A DNA stretch of 64,000 nucleotides from an uncultured Gammaproteobacteria bacterium. GTDB lineage: Bacteria > Pseudomonadota > Gammaproteobacteria > Arenicellales > JAANXG01. Below, one piece after another: positions 8,100 to 17,193 of the stretch (positions are counted from its first letter, which is position 1; every line of letters begins with the position of its first letter). Under the pieces are notes generated by a model. That model did not search any database. It was not told where the DNA came from and saw only the letters and a program-made list of their open reading frames with translations. The stretch lies in contig CAMYNL010000009.1 of the NCBI GenBank assembly GCA_947259705.1, positions 114,650 through 178,649 on the forward strand, in the 5' to 3' direction. A program made the translations under genes and the position numbers.

Positions 8100-9558
8100 A
8101 TCCATCAAACCCTTCTTGGCAGTGGCCGTGACTTTTCTTGGGGCGATAGTCGTCGCGCTAACCCCCAGGTGGCCCAACATCCGGGATGGGAGTTCCTTGG
8201 TGACGGCGGCCCTGATGCTTGTCATTACTCTGTCAATGATACCCGCTGTTCTTGACGGAAATACGCTTCGCTATACGCTCTGGTCTCTAAGTATTCCTTC
8301 TAGTCTCTCGATCGCGTTTCGGGTCGATGCTATGGGGCTCCTATTTGCTGTCCATGCCGCTTTAATGTGGATCGTGATCGCCCCTTATTCCATCGGTTAC
8401 ATGCGCACCCTCAATGAGCAAGCGCAGACCCGCTACAGTCTTTGTATTGCGCTTGTCATGGCGGCCACCATGGGGGTGTCTTTTGCCGACAACCTGCTGA
8501 CTCTGTACATCTTCTATGAGGCGGCCAGCTTATTCGTTTATCCCATGGTGGTGCATTACGGAAACAACGACGCGTGGGCGAAAGGGAACACGTATGTCTT
8601 TTATGTCTTTGCAGTGGGGAAATTCTACTTGCTCGCATGCTTGTTGGCCTACGGGCTTTCGGGCACCTTGGATTTCAGCCCACAGGGGTTTTTCCCTCCC
8701 GATGTAGACGCAACCCTGCTCATCGTCGCCTTTATTCTCTTTTTGGTCGGTATCACCAAGGCGGTGATAGTACCTTTTCATGCCTGGCTGCCACCTGCCA
8801 TGTTCGGTCCCGTGCCAACGATCACCATTCACCACGTTGGCGGTGTCGGAGTAGGCGCTTTCGTTGTATTGCGTACAGCCTATTTCATGTTCGGAGCGGA
8901 TACGCTAAAAGAGCTCAATCTGGGGCTGCCGCTAATGGTCGCCGCATCCATTACGATCGTCGTGGCTTCTGTCATAGCGATGACCAAGGATGACCTGAAG
9001 GCCAGGCTGATCTATTCCACAATAGGCCAGATTTCCTACACCCTATTCGGGGCGGCATTGTTAGCGCCGGCTGGTTTAACAGGCGGGCTCCTGCAGATAG
9101 TTACTCATGCCTTTGGCAAGACGACGCTGTTCTTTTGTGTAGGCGCGATCATTGTGGCATCGGGCAAGACGAAGGTGAGTGAATTAAACGGTATCGGAAG
9201 AAAGATGCCGTTCACAATGGCGGCCTTCGCCATAGGCGCCTTTTCCGTAATCGGCTTTCCACCCTTCACAGGCTTCACCAGCAAGTGGTATTTGTTCTTG
9301 GGCGCGGCTGAGGCAGAGCAATACTACGCAGTTGGAGTCCTCGCCGTAAGCTCGATCCTGAGCGCGTTCTATTTGCTGCCAATCGTGTATGCCGCGTTCT
9401 TCAAGGACTTGCCGCCGGGCGAGAACGGTGAAAGACGGGAAGCCCCAGCCATTATGTTAGTACCGTTGTTACTAACCGCCGTAGGAACAATGCTCTTATT
9501 CTTCGTGCCATCGCTATTCATTGATCTGGCAGACATCGTTATGGGAGAAGTGGGATGA
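8089..9558 (+). CDS. MrpD/NuoM-like proton-channel subunit 1
   Basis: A 489-residue, roughly 14-TM member of the NuoL/M/N-MrpA/D antiporter family. The conserved TM5 Glu is in LYIFYEAASLFVYPMV, the TM7 Lys in GITKAVIVPFHAWLP, and the TM12 Lys in HAFGKTTLFF. The TM8 Lys that follows in NuoM and MrpD is replaced (HHVGGVGVGAF). The ATG at 8089 overlaps the end of the CydA-like gene by 11 bases and has GGAG at 8075; an earlier in-frame codon at 8056 lies deeper in that gene. It is translationally coupled to the oxidase, which suggests that it pumps or channels protons in the same complex. Confidence 0.85.
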   Translation: MEIESIKPFLAVAVTFLGAIVVALTPRWPNIRDGSSLVTAALMLVITLSMIPAVLDGNTLRYTLWSLSIPSSLSIAFRVDAMGLLFAVHAALMWIVIAPYSIGYMRTLNEQAQTRYSLCIALVMAATMGVSFADNLLTLYIFYEAASLFVYPMVVHYGNNDAWAKGNTYVFYVFAVGKFYLLACLLAYGLSGTLDFSPQGFFPPDVDATLLIVAFILFLVGITKAVIVPFHAWLPPAMFGPVPTITIHHVGGVGVGAFVVLRTAYFMFGADTLKELNLGLPLMVAASITIVVASVIAMTKDDLKARLIYSTIGQISYTLFGAALLAPAGLTGGLLQIVTHAFGKTTLFFCVGAIIVASGKTKVSELNGIGRKMPFTMAAFAIGAFSVIGFPPFTGFTSKWYLFLGAAEAEQYYAVGVLAVSSILSAFYLLPIVYAAFFKDLPPGENGERREAPAIMLVPLLLTAVGTMLLFFVPSLFIDLADIVMGEVG

Positions 9559-9680
9559 ACGAAGAAAGAGAAGACACAACAGAACTCAGACATGAGCCTG
9601 AACCTGGATATGAAAGAATTTTTTACATCGCTTTTTTAATCGCTGTCTTATACCTTTGCATCATTTTCATCTTGGGATAA
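9555..9680 (+). CDS. 41-residue single-TM protein
   Basis: The short frame starts at ATG 9555, overlapping the stop of the previous gene (ATGA). It encodes a charged N-terminal half (MNEEREDTTELRHEPEPGYE) and one membrane helix (IAFLIAVLYLCIIFIL), ending at TAA 9680. A strong SD for the next gene follows. The position inside a tight operon and the clean hydrophobic helix argue that it is a real small subunit. The composition is clearly more A/T-rich than the upstream genes. It resembles in shape, not in recognised sequence, the small accessory subunits of terminal oxidases. Confidence 0.6.
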   Translation: MNEEREDTTELRHEPEPGYERIFYIAFLIAVLYLCIIFILG

Positions 9681-9692
9681 GAGGAGATTGAA

Positions 9693-9938
9693 ATGAAAGA
9701 AGGACATTTGTTTGATAAACGAAAAAATGTAAAAAGATTTTTGCTGGGCTTTTACCTATTTCTTGTATTGCTCATTGTCGTGGATCTTATTATCCCGAAA
9801 CACCCATTTTTTCCATGGGAGGCGTACCCCTTCTTCTATGCGGCATATGGATTTGTCGCCTATGTGAGTATCGTTTTCGGCTCACATTTTATCCTACGCA
9901 AATTTCTGAAAAGAAAAGAGGATTACTACGCTGATTAA
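9693..9938 (+). CDS. 81-residue two-TM protein
   Basis: A small basic membrane protein with two helices, FLLGFYLFLVLLIVVDLII and PFFYAAYGFVAYVSIVFG, flanked by Lys/Arg-rich ends. The ATG has an excellent SD (GAGGAG, nine bases upstream). No family is recognised with certainty; small two-TM proteins of this kind accompany oxidase and Mrp-type clusters. The gene is A/T-rich compared with the genes before 9550 and ends overlapping the proposed start of the next gene. Confidence 0.65.
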   Translation: MKEGHLFDKRKNVKRFLLGFYLFLVLLIVVDLIIPKHPFFPWEAYPFFYAAYGFVAYVSIVFGSHFILRKFLKRKEDYYAD

Positions 9939-11496
9939 CATCGTTCACCCAGCGGCCATATTAATCATCGGAGCCATCGTCATCCCCTTTCTCAAGGGGA
10001 GGATCAAGGCCGCCTATATGTTACTGCTGCCTGTCATTGCCTTCATTGTCGTTGCTGGTATTCCTGAGGGCGCCCACTGGACGGTCGATTTCATGAATTA
10101 CGACCTTGTCTTCGGCAGGGTTGACCGGCTCAGTAGGGCCTTTGGGTATATGTTCACGATTGCAACCTTCATAGGGATCCTTTTTGCCCTTCATCTGAAA
10201 GAAGAGGATGGGCAACATGTGGCGGCCTTGCTTTCTGCTGGAAGCGCTTTAGGTGCGGTCTTTGCGGGAGATCTTCTGTCTCTCTTCGTTTTCCTTGAGA
10301 TACTGATGCTTGCTTCAACGTACCTTATCTGGGCGCGAAGAACACAGGCATCTTATACAGCAGGATTGAGATATCTATTGGTGCATCTCTTTGGAGGTCT
10401 TTGCCTTCTCATAGGTATCGTCATCCATGTACATCAGACGGGTTCTATCGAGTTTGGATTCATAGGATTAGATGGATTGGGTTCCTATCTCATATTGGTT
10501 GGTTTTGGCATCAATTGCGCCTTTCCTGTCCTCCATGCATGGCTTCCTGACGCGTATCCTGAATCAACGATTACAGGCACGGTATTTTTGGGCGTATTCA
10601 CCACCAAGGTCGCAGTCTATTGCCTTGCAAGATCATTTCCAGGCACGGAGGTCCTGATATGGGTTGGAGCGGCTATGACGGTATTCCCGATCTTTTATGC
10701 CGCTATTGAAAATGACCTAAGGAGAGTACTCAGCTATAGCATTGTTAATCAGGTCGGATTCATGGTCGTTGGCATCGGCATAGGAACATCCCTGGCCTTG
10801 AATGGTGCCGTTGGCCATGCCTTTAACAATGTATTCTTTAAGGCCCTCCTTTTTATGTCTATGGGCGCTGTGATGCATCAGACAGGAAAGAGCAAGGCCA
10901 CGGATTTGGGAGGGTTATACAGGACCATGCCGCTGACGACTATATTTTGCATCATAGGCGCCGCATCGATCTCTGGCTTCCCTCTGTTTAGCGGTTTTGT
11001 TAGCAAATCAATGATATTGGGTGCATCCACCCAGGATGGGATGGGTATCCTATGGCTTATTTTGGTGTTTGCCACGGCAGGTGTTCTCCACCATGCAGGC
11101 ATCAAGATTCCCTATCATGCATTCTTTGCCCACGACTCCGGCATAAGGACAAAGGAGCCTCCGCTCAATATGCTCCTTGCCATGGGAATTGCTGCCTTCT
11201 TATGCGTATTTATAGGCATATATCCTGGCGCCCTTTATTACATCCTTCCCAATCCTGTAGATTTTCAGCCATACACGGCAACCCATGTTGTGGATACGTT
11301 CCAGTTGCTGTCGTTCGCAGGGTTAGCTTTCTGTCTCCTTATATTGGCTGGGTTACATCCAGTGGAATGGAGGGTCATCCTTCTGGACACGGATTGGTTC
11401 TACAGAAAGGGAAGTAAGCTGTTCGTCCGGCTCGCCAACCGTCTTGTTGGAACTGATCGAACTGATCAGAAGGTGGTTAAAGGCGGTGGAAACTAA
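9931..11496 (+). CDS. MrpD/NuoL-N-like proton-channel subunit 2
   Basis: A second antiporter-family membrane subunit. The first ATG (10018) would remove the first helix; the frame is open back to 9910 and encodes NIVHPAAILIIGAIVIPF, a typical first helix. The best start is CTG 9931, nine bases after GAGG and overlapping the previous stop; ATT 9934 is the alternative. The TM5 Glu is in LFVFLEILML, TM8 has Lys (FTTKVAVY) and TM12 has Lys (FFKALLFMSMG), but the TM7 Lys is Asn (FGINCAFPVLHAWLP). It forms a non-identical pair with subunit 1. The role inferred is proton translocation coupled to the oxidase. It overlaps nothing downstream; the next ATG is two bases after its stop. Confidence 0.8.
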   Translation: MINIVHPAAILIIGAIVIPFLKGRIKAAYMLLLPVIAFIVVAGIPEGAHWTVDFMNYDLVFGRVDRLSRAFGYMFTIATFIGILFALHLKEEDGQHVAALLSAGSALGAVFAGDLLSLFVFLEILMLASTYLIWARRTQASYTAGLRYLLVHLFGGLCLLIGIVIHVHQTGSIEFGFIGLDGLGSYLILVGFGINCAFPVLHAWLPDAYPESTITGTVFLGVFTTKVAVYCLARSFPGTEVLIWVGAAMTVFPIFYAAIENDLRRVLSYSIVNQVGFMVVGIGIGTSLALNGAVGHAFNNVFFKALLFMSMGAVMHQTGKSKATDLGGLYRTMPLTTIFCIIGAASISGFPLFSGFVSKSMILGASTQDGMGILWLILVFATAGVLHHAGIKIPYHAFFAHDSGIRTKEPPLNMLLAMGIAAFLCVFIGIYPGALYYILPNPVDFQPYTATHVVDTFQLLSFAGLAFCLLILAGLHPVEWRVILLDTDWFYRKGSKLFVRLANRLVGTDRTDQKVVKGGGN

Positions 11497-11497
11497 G

Positions 11498-13720
11498 ATG
11501 GAAATGTCCCCGACCAAGAAACGCAGGATTCCGATACCGGTCACGGTGGCTATCGTCTGGATCGGGGTCTATCTGTTCCTGGTATTTTTCCGGCCGCCGC
11601 TGCCGTCAAGCCTCATATTCATGTACATGGTCACGGTCACCGCCGGGTTGGCGTTGGCGGTGTCGATCTTTGAGCAAACCTTGCGAGGGTTTACGGACCC
11701 GATTGTTTGGTTCCTGCGTGGGGACGCTGGTCGGGCGTGGCCATGGCGGGCGGCCCGATGGGCGGTGCTGGTCACGATCCCCGTTTACGTCGGGTATACG
11801 GTCTATCAGCGGGTCGTGCCTCGATTCGAACCGCCTATCTCCTTGCGGGTGATCCATCCGGCGCCACCCCCCGAGGTGTCCGCGCTCTACAATGAATATC
11901 GGGATGATGAGGCGAACCTCGAGCGTTATATCGAGGAAGGGCGTGTTGTCTATTTTCAAAACTGCTTCTTCTGCCATGGGGATGCCCTGGCTGGTGCGGG
12001 ACCCTTTGCCCACGGAATGAACCCGCCCCCTGCCAATTTCCAGGACTCCGGGACGATTGCCCAATTGCCGGAATCTTTTGTCTTCTGGCGGATCAGCACC
12101 GGTGGGCCGGGTCTTCCCGATGAATCGACGCCCTGGGATTCATTCATGCCGGCGTGGGAGACGATGCTCACCGAAGAACAGCGGTGGAAGGTCATCCTGT
12201 ACCTGTACGATGTCACCGGCTGGTCGCCCCGCACTTGGGGTGAAGAAGAGGCCGTGGGCGCGTTCCAGTCCGAAGAAGAGGAAGAGCACGAGACGGTAGA
12301 AAAAGGCCCGGAGAAGGTGGATGAGGCCGAGGCCAGCCGGCGACTCTACGAGAAGCGTTGCGCACACTGCCATGAGACAAATGGGGAAGGCAATGGTCCG
12401 GCGGCCGAATTTATGATGCCCCGTCCGCGGGACTTCACTGCAGGGACGTACAAGTTCCGCACGACGTCCACTGGAGAGGTGCCCACGGATGAGGATCTGT
12501 TCAACTCGATCCGTCACGGTCTGCCCGGCACCGCCATGCCGGGCTGGCCCCTGTTCACGGATGAGGAGATAAAAGGCCTGGTTCGTTACATCAAGGGCTT
12601 TGCCGCGGAAGATTTTGAAGAAGAGCCCCAACCCATCAAGATCGGGAACCCGCCCCAGGCCAGCCCGGAACTGCTTGAAAAGGGCGAGGAGGTCTTCCAG
12701 GAGAACAAGTGCTGGGAGTGTCACGGGCAGGCGGGGCGAGGAAATGGGGAAAAGGCCGACGACCCGGATTTCACAGATGACTGGGACCACCGCATCTTTC
12801 CCCGGAATTTGACCCATCCCTGGGAATACCGGGGCGGAGCGACCGTGGAGGACATCTATAGAAGCATCACGACGGGATTGGACGGAAGCCCTATGGCCTC
12901 ATTTGAGGACGGGGTCTCCGATCAGGAGCGCTGGGCGCTGGCCCATTATGTGAGCTCCATTCAAACGCCGAGAAAGCTGGGCTTCACCCTCGTGGCAAAG
13001 CGGGTCGAGAAGCTTCCCGCCGATACCGAGGATCCGGTCTGGGACAATGTGGATTACATGGATATTCCCATGGTGGGGCAGGTCGTCATTGATCCGCGGA
13101 TGTTCACCCCGCGGGTGGACAACGTTCGTGTGCAGTCGGTTTACAATGATGAGGGCGTGGCCTTTCGGTTGGTTTGGGACGATTCCACCGAGACTAAACC
13201 GGATCCGGCCTCCAAGATTTTCGAAGACGCGATCGCTGTTCAATTCCCGGTAACGATTCCGACCGGGCCCAAACGGCCCTATTTCTTGATGGGCGATGAC
13301 GAGAATCCTGTCCATCTCTGGCGCTGGGGCTCGGAGCGGAATGGCGCGATTGAGCTCAACGCAAACGGAGTAGATCAGATTGAGGCCCAGGGCGAGAGCG
13401 GTCAACAGGTGACAGCAAAACTCAAGTACGATGACGGTCAGTATCGGCTTGTCTTTAAGAGAGCCCTTTCTACCCCGGACCAGGATCTCGACATCCAGTT
13501 CACGCCCGGTAAGTTCATTCCGCTGTCCTTTTTTGCCTGGGACGGCGCGAACAACGAGACGGCCACGAGATCTTCACTTTCCTCCTGGTACTATATGCTG
13601 TTGGAACCCACCACCCCGGTAACAGTCTTTCTCTATCCCTTCCTCGCGCTCCTGCTGACGGGCGTTGCAGAATGGGGTTTTATCCGGAGAATCCGTAAGC
13701 AGAAGGAGAGGGGAGGATGA
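11498..13720 (+). CDS. Membrane trihaem cytochrome c with ethylbenzene-dehydrogenase-gamma-like domain
   Basis: A 740-residue protein. Three hydrophobic segments near the N terminus (IPIPVTVAIVWIGVYLFLVF onward) are followed by three cytochrome c domains with CFFCH (about 156), CAHCH (288) and CWECH (405). Then comes a roughly 200-residue beta-rich domain that matches the EB_dh/NxrC-like haem-binding family of DMSO-reductase gamma subunits (RLVWDD, ending SLSSWYYML). A final TM helix precedes a basic tail. The ATG at 11498 is preferred to the in-frame codon at 11444, which lies inside the previous gene. The protein could collect electrons from several periplasmic donors. Its second and third haem domains are closely related to the middle of the octahaem protein at 31692-33305. 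Confidence 0.8.
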   Translation: MEMSPTKKRRIPIPVTVAIVWIGVYLFLVFFRPPLPSSLIFMYMVTVTAGLALAVSIFEQTLRGFTDPIVWFLRGDAGRAWPWRAARWAVLVTIPVYVGYTVYQRVVPRFEPPISLRVIHPAPPPEVSALYNEYRDDEANLERYIEEGRVVYFQNCFFCHGDALAGAGPFAHGMNPPPANFQDSGTIAQLPESFVFWRISTGGPGLPDESTPWDSFMPAWETMLTEEQRWKVILYLYDVTGWSPRTWGEEEAVGAFQSEEEEEHETVEKGPEKVDEAEASRRLYEKRCAHCHETNGEGNGPAAEFMMPRPRDFTAGTYKFRTTSTGEVPTDEDLFNSIRHGLPGTAMPGWPLFTDEEIKGLVRYIKGFAAEDFEEEPQPIKIGNPPQASPELLEKGEEVFQENKCWECHGQAGRGNGEKADDPDFTDDWDHRIFPRNLTHPWEYRGGATVEDIYRSITTGLDGSPMASFEDGVSDQERWALAHYVSSIQTPRKLGFTLVAKRVEKLPADTEDPVWDNVDYMDIPMVGQVVIDPRMFTPRVDNVRVQSVYNDEGVAFRLVWDDSTETKPDPASKIFEDAIAVQFPVTIPTGPKRPYFLMGDDENPVHLWRWGSERNGAIELNANGVDQIEAQGESGQQVTAKLKYDDGQYRLVFKRALSTPDQDLDIQFTPGKFIPLSFFAWDGANNETATRSSLSSWYYMLLEPTTPVTVFLYPFLALLLTGVAEWGFIRRIRKQKERGG

Positions 13721-14526
13721 AAGCGCGGTGTTCTCGCGTAGCGGCTTTGATCTTGATCCTCGGCCTCATCGGAATGGCCACCGGGTGCGGTCTAGGTGGA
13801 AATGAATTCGTAGCCACGGGGGGGAAGCTTTTTGACTACTACTGCGCCGATTGTCATGGGGAATCCGGGAAAGGCGACGGTTACAACGCTGAATTCATGG
13901 ACCCGAGGCCGAGGGATCTGACCGATTCGGCGGAAAAGTACCTTGCTGGCCAGACCAATGAAAAGATTTTCGAAACCCTGAGCCGCGATCTGATAGACAA
14001 GGGTGACGTCATAAAAGCGCTCATGAAAGGGAAGAAATTAACGTTTGTCCCGCCCGTAATGCCCACCTTTAAATACACTCTATCGGACGCGGAGCGCTGG
14101 TCCATTGTGGCTTATGTCAGGACCCTACATAATAATGATGCCCCAATGATTGAACTTACACCGGAGATGAACCGGAAGAGACCCAGGGTTGCCCGGATCA
14201 GACAAGTGAACCTTGACCCCGACACCATGAACAGCGATGAACAGATAACAGCCGGAAGAAAAGTTTATGAAAAGTATGGCTGCAGGGCATGCCACAGTAT
14301 AGGGGGTAAGGACGGTAGGATCGGTCCCGCCCTGGATCGGGCCGGCATGATGTCAAATGCAGATTGGCTCTATCGCTGGGTCAAGAATACACAAGCGATC
14401 GACCCGCACACCAAGATGCCCACTCTTGGGCTCACGGATAAAGAGGCGTTGGCCATCGTCGCCTACCTTAACACTTTGAGAGCGCCGGCGGCAGTCTCAG
14501 TGGCAGGAGATCGGCCCAAGCCTTAG
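13717..14526 (+). CDS. Dihaem cytochrome c lipoprotein
   Basis: A 269-residue lipoprotein with lipobox IGMATGC (lipidated Cys24) and two cytochrome c domains, CADCH at residue 43 and CRACH at residue 189. Each has a plausible distal Met (VPPVMPTFKY; DPHTKMPTLGL). The PRPRDLT segment after the first haem is shared with the trihaem protein upstream and the tetra- and octahaem proteins at 30.9-33.3 kb. The start overlaps the previous stop (ATGA). It is the last gene of the oxidase run and probably a periplasmic electron shuttle anchored to a membrane. Confidence 0.85.
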   Translation: MKARCSRVAALILILGLIGMATGCGLGGNEFVATGGKLFDYYCADCHGESGKGDGYNAEFMDPRPRDLTDSAEKYLAGQTNEKIFETLSRDLIDKGDVIKALMKGKKLTFVPPVMPTFKYTLSDAERWSIVAYVRTLHNNDAPMIELTPEMNRKRPRVARIRQVNLDPDTMNSDEQITAGRKVYEKYGCRACHSIGGKDGRIGPALDRAGMMSNADWLYRWVKNTQAIDPHTKMPTLGLTDKEALAIVAYLNTLRAPAAVSVAGDRPKP

Positions 14527-14720
14527 TGCCTTACAACTGAGATCTTAGACGATATGTCGAGCGAGTTCACGAATGACAGTTTGAGTTTCTTGAACAGCAC
14601 TCAGCGATCGGCTGTACGCGGCGGACTACGTCCTTTGTTCTCACAAGAAACTGTAAAAGCAGGTGCTTCATCGTCTGACAGCCGAGTGCTGATCGCCGAC
14701 TGCTTTACCATGGTGATGCC

Positions 14721-16964
14721 ATGACGACACCGACGTCATTAGCAACGGCACCAATCGCAGAGAGGGCGCTTTATAAGCGTATACTGGTTGCGCTGGATTC
14801 TTCCGATCACGCCGATAGGGGAATGGATACTGCGGTGCGCCTGGCCGGTATGAGCGACGACGTGCGGATAACAGGTGTCCACGTGTATGCCGCCAAGTTG
14901 CACGACATGCGTTTCCGTCAGATGGAAGGCGGCTTGCCGGAACAGTTCCGGGAGGAGCAGGAACTGGAGCGCCAGCGTGATGTCCATGACGATCTGATTA
15001 CCCGTGGTCTATCCATTATTACCGATTCCTATTTGGACCAGGCGGAACGCGGCTGCCACGAGGCTGGTATCAACTTCAATCGCTGCTCCCTCGAAGGTAA
15101 AAACTACCGTGAATTGGCAAAAGAGGCCAACAGTGGGGCCCACGACCTTCTAGTCATGGGGGCATTGGGCCTCGGAGCCGTGGAAGGCAGTCGTCTGGGT
15201 ACCGTTTGCCAGCGGGTGGCACGGCGTGCATCCATCGATACGTTGGTTATCAAGGAACCGAATCGTGATCTTGCTGAAGGCCCCATCGTTGCGGCCGTGG
15301 ACGGTTCGGCCAAGGCCTACGGGGGATTGGTGACGGCCCTTGCCCTGGCACGGCATTGGGGCGTGCCCCTCAAGGTCGTGGCGGCTTTTGATCCCTACTT
15401 TCATTACGTGGCTTTCAATCGCATCGCCGGGATGCTGTCGGAAGAGGCAGGTAACGTGTTCCGGTTTAAGGAACAAGAAAAACTGCATGAAGAAATCATC
15501 GATTCCGGCCTGGCCAAGATCTACCAAGGTCATCTGGCGGTGGCGGAAACCATCGCGAAAGAACATGGCTTGACCATAGAGACGGAATTATTGGACGGCA
15601 AACCCCATGACGCAATCGCCAAATACTTAAATAGAGTCAGTCCCTCCCTTTTGATCTTAGGGAAATTGGGTATCCATGCGGACCCGGAGCTGGATATCGG
15701 CGGCAATGCGGAGTTGCTGTTGCAAGAGGCGGCGTGCTCGGTGCTGCTCAGCCAACGTGAACACCAACCGCACGTGGAGCGACTGGCGGAGATCACCACT
15801 TCCTGGACGCGCGAAGCCGAACAACGCATGGAGAGAGTGCCTTCCTTCGTGCGCAATATGGCCAGCATGGCTATCCTGCGTTATGCCCAGGAGCGCGGGC
15901 ATACTGTGATCACCGAAAAAATCGTGGAAGAAGCCACGAGCAATCTGATGCCGGGTTATGCAGAACAGGCGATGAGCGAAATCGTCGCCGCCCACGATGC
16001 CGGTGAACTGAAACCGAAGTCCTCACAATCCTTCACTCCCATGCGCTGGTCGGATGAGGCCACCGCTCTGCTACGCACCGTGGATGATCTCGCCCTGCGC
16101 GGCAATCTCAGCATGCGCGCGGAGAAAAAGGCCCGCACAGAAGGCTCCCCTACGGTGGAGCACGAACATATCGCAAGGTTCATCGATACACCGGCAACCG
16201 ACGGCGGACGACCTACAACTGGCGATCCGCAGCCGCAGACCGAACTCCACTGGCAAGCCGCAGCTTTGGCACGTCTGGCGCGCGTGCCCGAAGGCTATAT
16301 GCGCGATACCAGTCGCCAGCGTATCGAGGAGTACGCACGCACCCACGGCCATGGCGAAATCACTTTATCGGTGGCCGAGTCGGGTCTGACCGAAGCCCGT
16401 AAGGCCATGGAAGTGGCGATGGGCGGTGAAGCTAAATCAGGATCGGCAGACGGTTCCAGCGACCGCGAGGCGAGCCGTTGCCCCTTCGCCGGTGCGGCAG
16501 ACTCGACGGCGGAAGCCCTCACCAGGGAAGGCACTCAGCCCAGCGCGAACGAAACGGTTGTACCTGCGTGGAGCAGCGAGGCCCGTGAGCGGCTGTACGC
16601 AGTCCCCGCGGGATATTGCCGGGACATGACGGAGAAGGCCGCCACGACTATCGCTGCCCAAAACGGGCTGGCCGAAATCGACATCGCCTTCGTAGAGCAG
16701 ATCATGGATATTTTTAAGGCCGGTTCCGCGCAGACCAGTGAATCCATGCCCTGGCAGCCGGCAGCCCGCGAACGCATCGAAAAGGCGCCGGACATGGTGC
16801 GCGGTATGCTGGTGAAAGAGATCGAGGGATGGGCGCGGCGCAATGGTAAGGAGCGGGTCACCGAACAGGCAGTGGACGCCGTAAAGGAGCTGTGGCAGGA
16901 ACGGGGGATGTTCCATCTCGATCCTGACGATCCCCGCAGCGGTGAGCAGGAAGATGGCTCATGA
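14721..16964 (+). CDS. Tandem universal stress protein with five PCP_red-like repeats
   Basis: A 747-residue cytoplasmic protein. Residues about 15-170 and 175-340 are two UspA-type domains (RILVALDSSDHADRG; second nucleotide-loop region LLILGKLGIHADPELDIGG). The rest contains five units that each begin with Trp (W362, W443, W511, W617, W678) and follow the pattern W..EA..RL..VP..VR....K..E..AR..G...IT, as in PCP_red, the C-terminal domain of dark-operative protochlorophyllide reductase BchB. The second unit is degenerate. In LIPOR this domain touches the tetrapyrrole, so a role in handling a haem intermediate is possible. The gene is followed by a radical SAM protein with the same repeats. 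No SD stands out before 14721. Confidence 0.7.
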   Translation: MTTPTSLATAPIAERALYKRILVALDSSDHADRGMDTAVRLAGMSDDVRITGVHVYAAKLHDMRFRQMEGGLPEQFREEQELERQRDVHDDLITRGLSIITDSYLDQAERGCHEAGINFNRCSLEGKNYRELAKEANSGAHDLLVMGALGLGAVEGSRLGTVCQRVARRASIDTLVIKEPNRDLAEGPIVAAVDGSAKAYGGLVTALALARHWGVPLKVVAAFDPYFHYVAFNRIAGMLSEEAGNVFRFKEQEKLHEEIIDSGLAKIYQGHLAVAETIAKEHGLTIETELLDGKPHDAIAKYLNRVSPSLLILGKLGIHADPELDIGGNAELLLQEAACSVLLSQREHQPHVERLAEITTSWTREAEQRMERVPSFVRNMASMAILRYAQERGHTVITEKIVEEATSNLMPGYAEQAMSEIVAAHDAGELKPKSSQSFTPMRWSDEATALLRTVDDLALRGNLSMRAEKKARTEGSPTVEHEHIARFIDTPATDGGRPTTGDPQPQTELHWQAAALARLARVPEGYMRDTSRQRIEEYARTHGHGEITLSVAESGLTEARKAMEVAMGGEAKSGSADGSSDREASRCPFAGAADSTAEALTREGTQPSANETVVPAWSSEARERLYAVPAGYCRDMTEKAATTIAAQNGLAEIDIAFVEQIMDIFKAGSAQTSESMPWQPAARERIEKAPDMVRGMLVKEIEGWARRNGKERVTEQAVDAVKELWQERGMFHLDPDDPRSGEQEDGS

Positions 16965-17193
16965 CCATGACGCCAACGCCCGCGGGTAATCCTATCAGTC
17001 TCACACCTCACAGGAAGGTGTTGTGGGCGCGTACGCCACAGATCCACCGCCTGCAAACCCTCCGCTACTCGCATGAGGGCGTGAACCTGGCAACGATGCA
17101 AGCAATGTACATTTCCCATAGCAACATGGAAGAACAAGGGCTTGCAACCCCTATGATTCCCCCTGCGGCTTCTGTATTATTGTAGTAGAAAAA
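16965..17193. other. Intergenic gap before the radical SAM gene
   Basis: A 74-codon frame overlaps the upstream stop (ATG 16961) but has no recognisable domain, no good SD of its own and unremarkable composition. I do not call it a gene. Nothing else is seen here. Confidence 0.5.

Noticed and set aside
16961..17185. A 74-codon frame before the radical SAM gene, considered as a peptide precursor
   Set aside because: No conserved leader or core pattern, no SD of its own, and the radical SAM protein looks like a haem-type (NirJ/AhbC) enzyme, not a peptide-modifying one.
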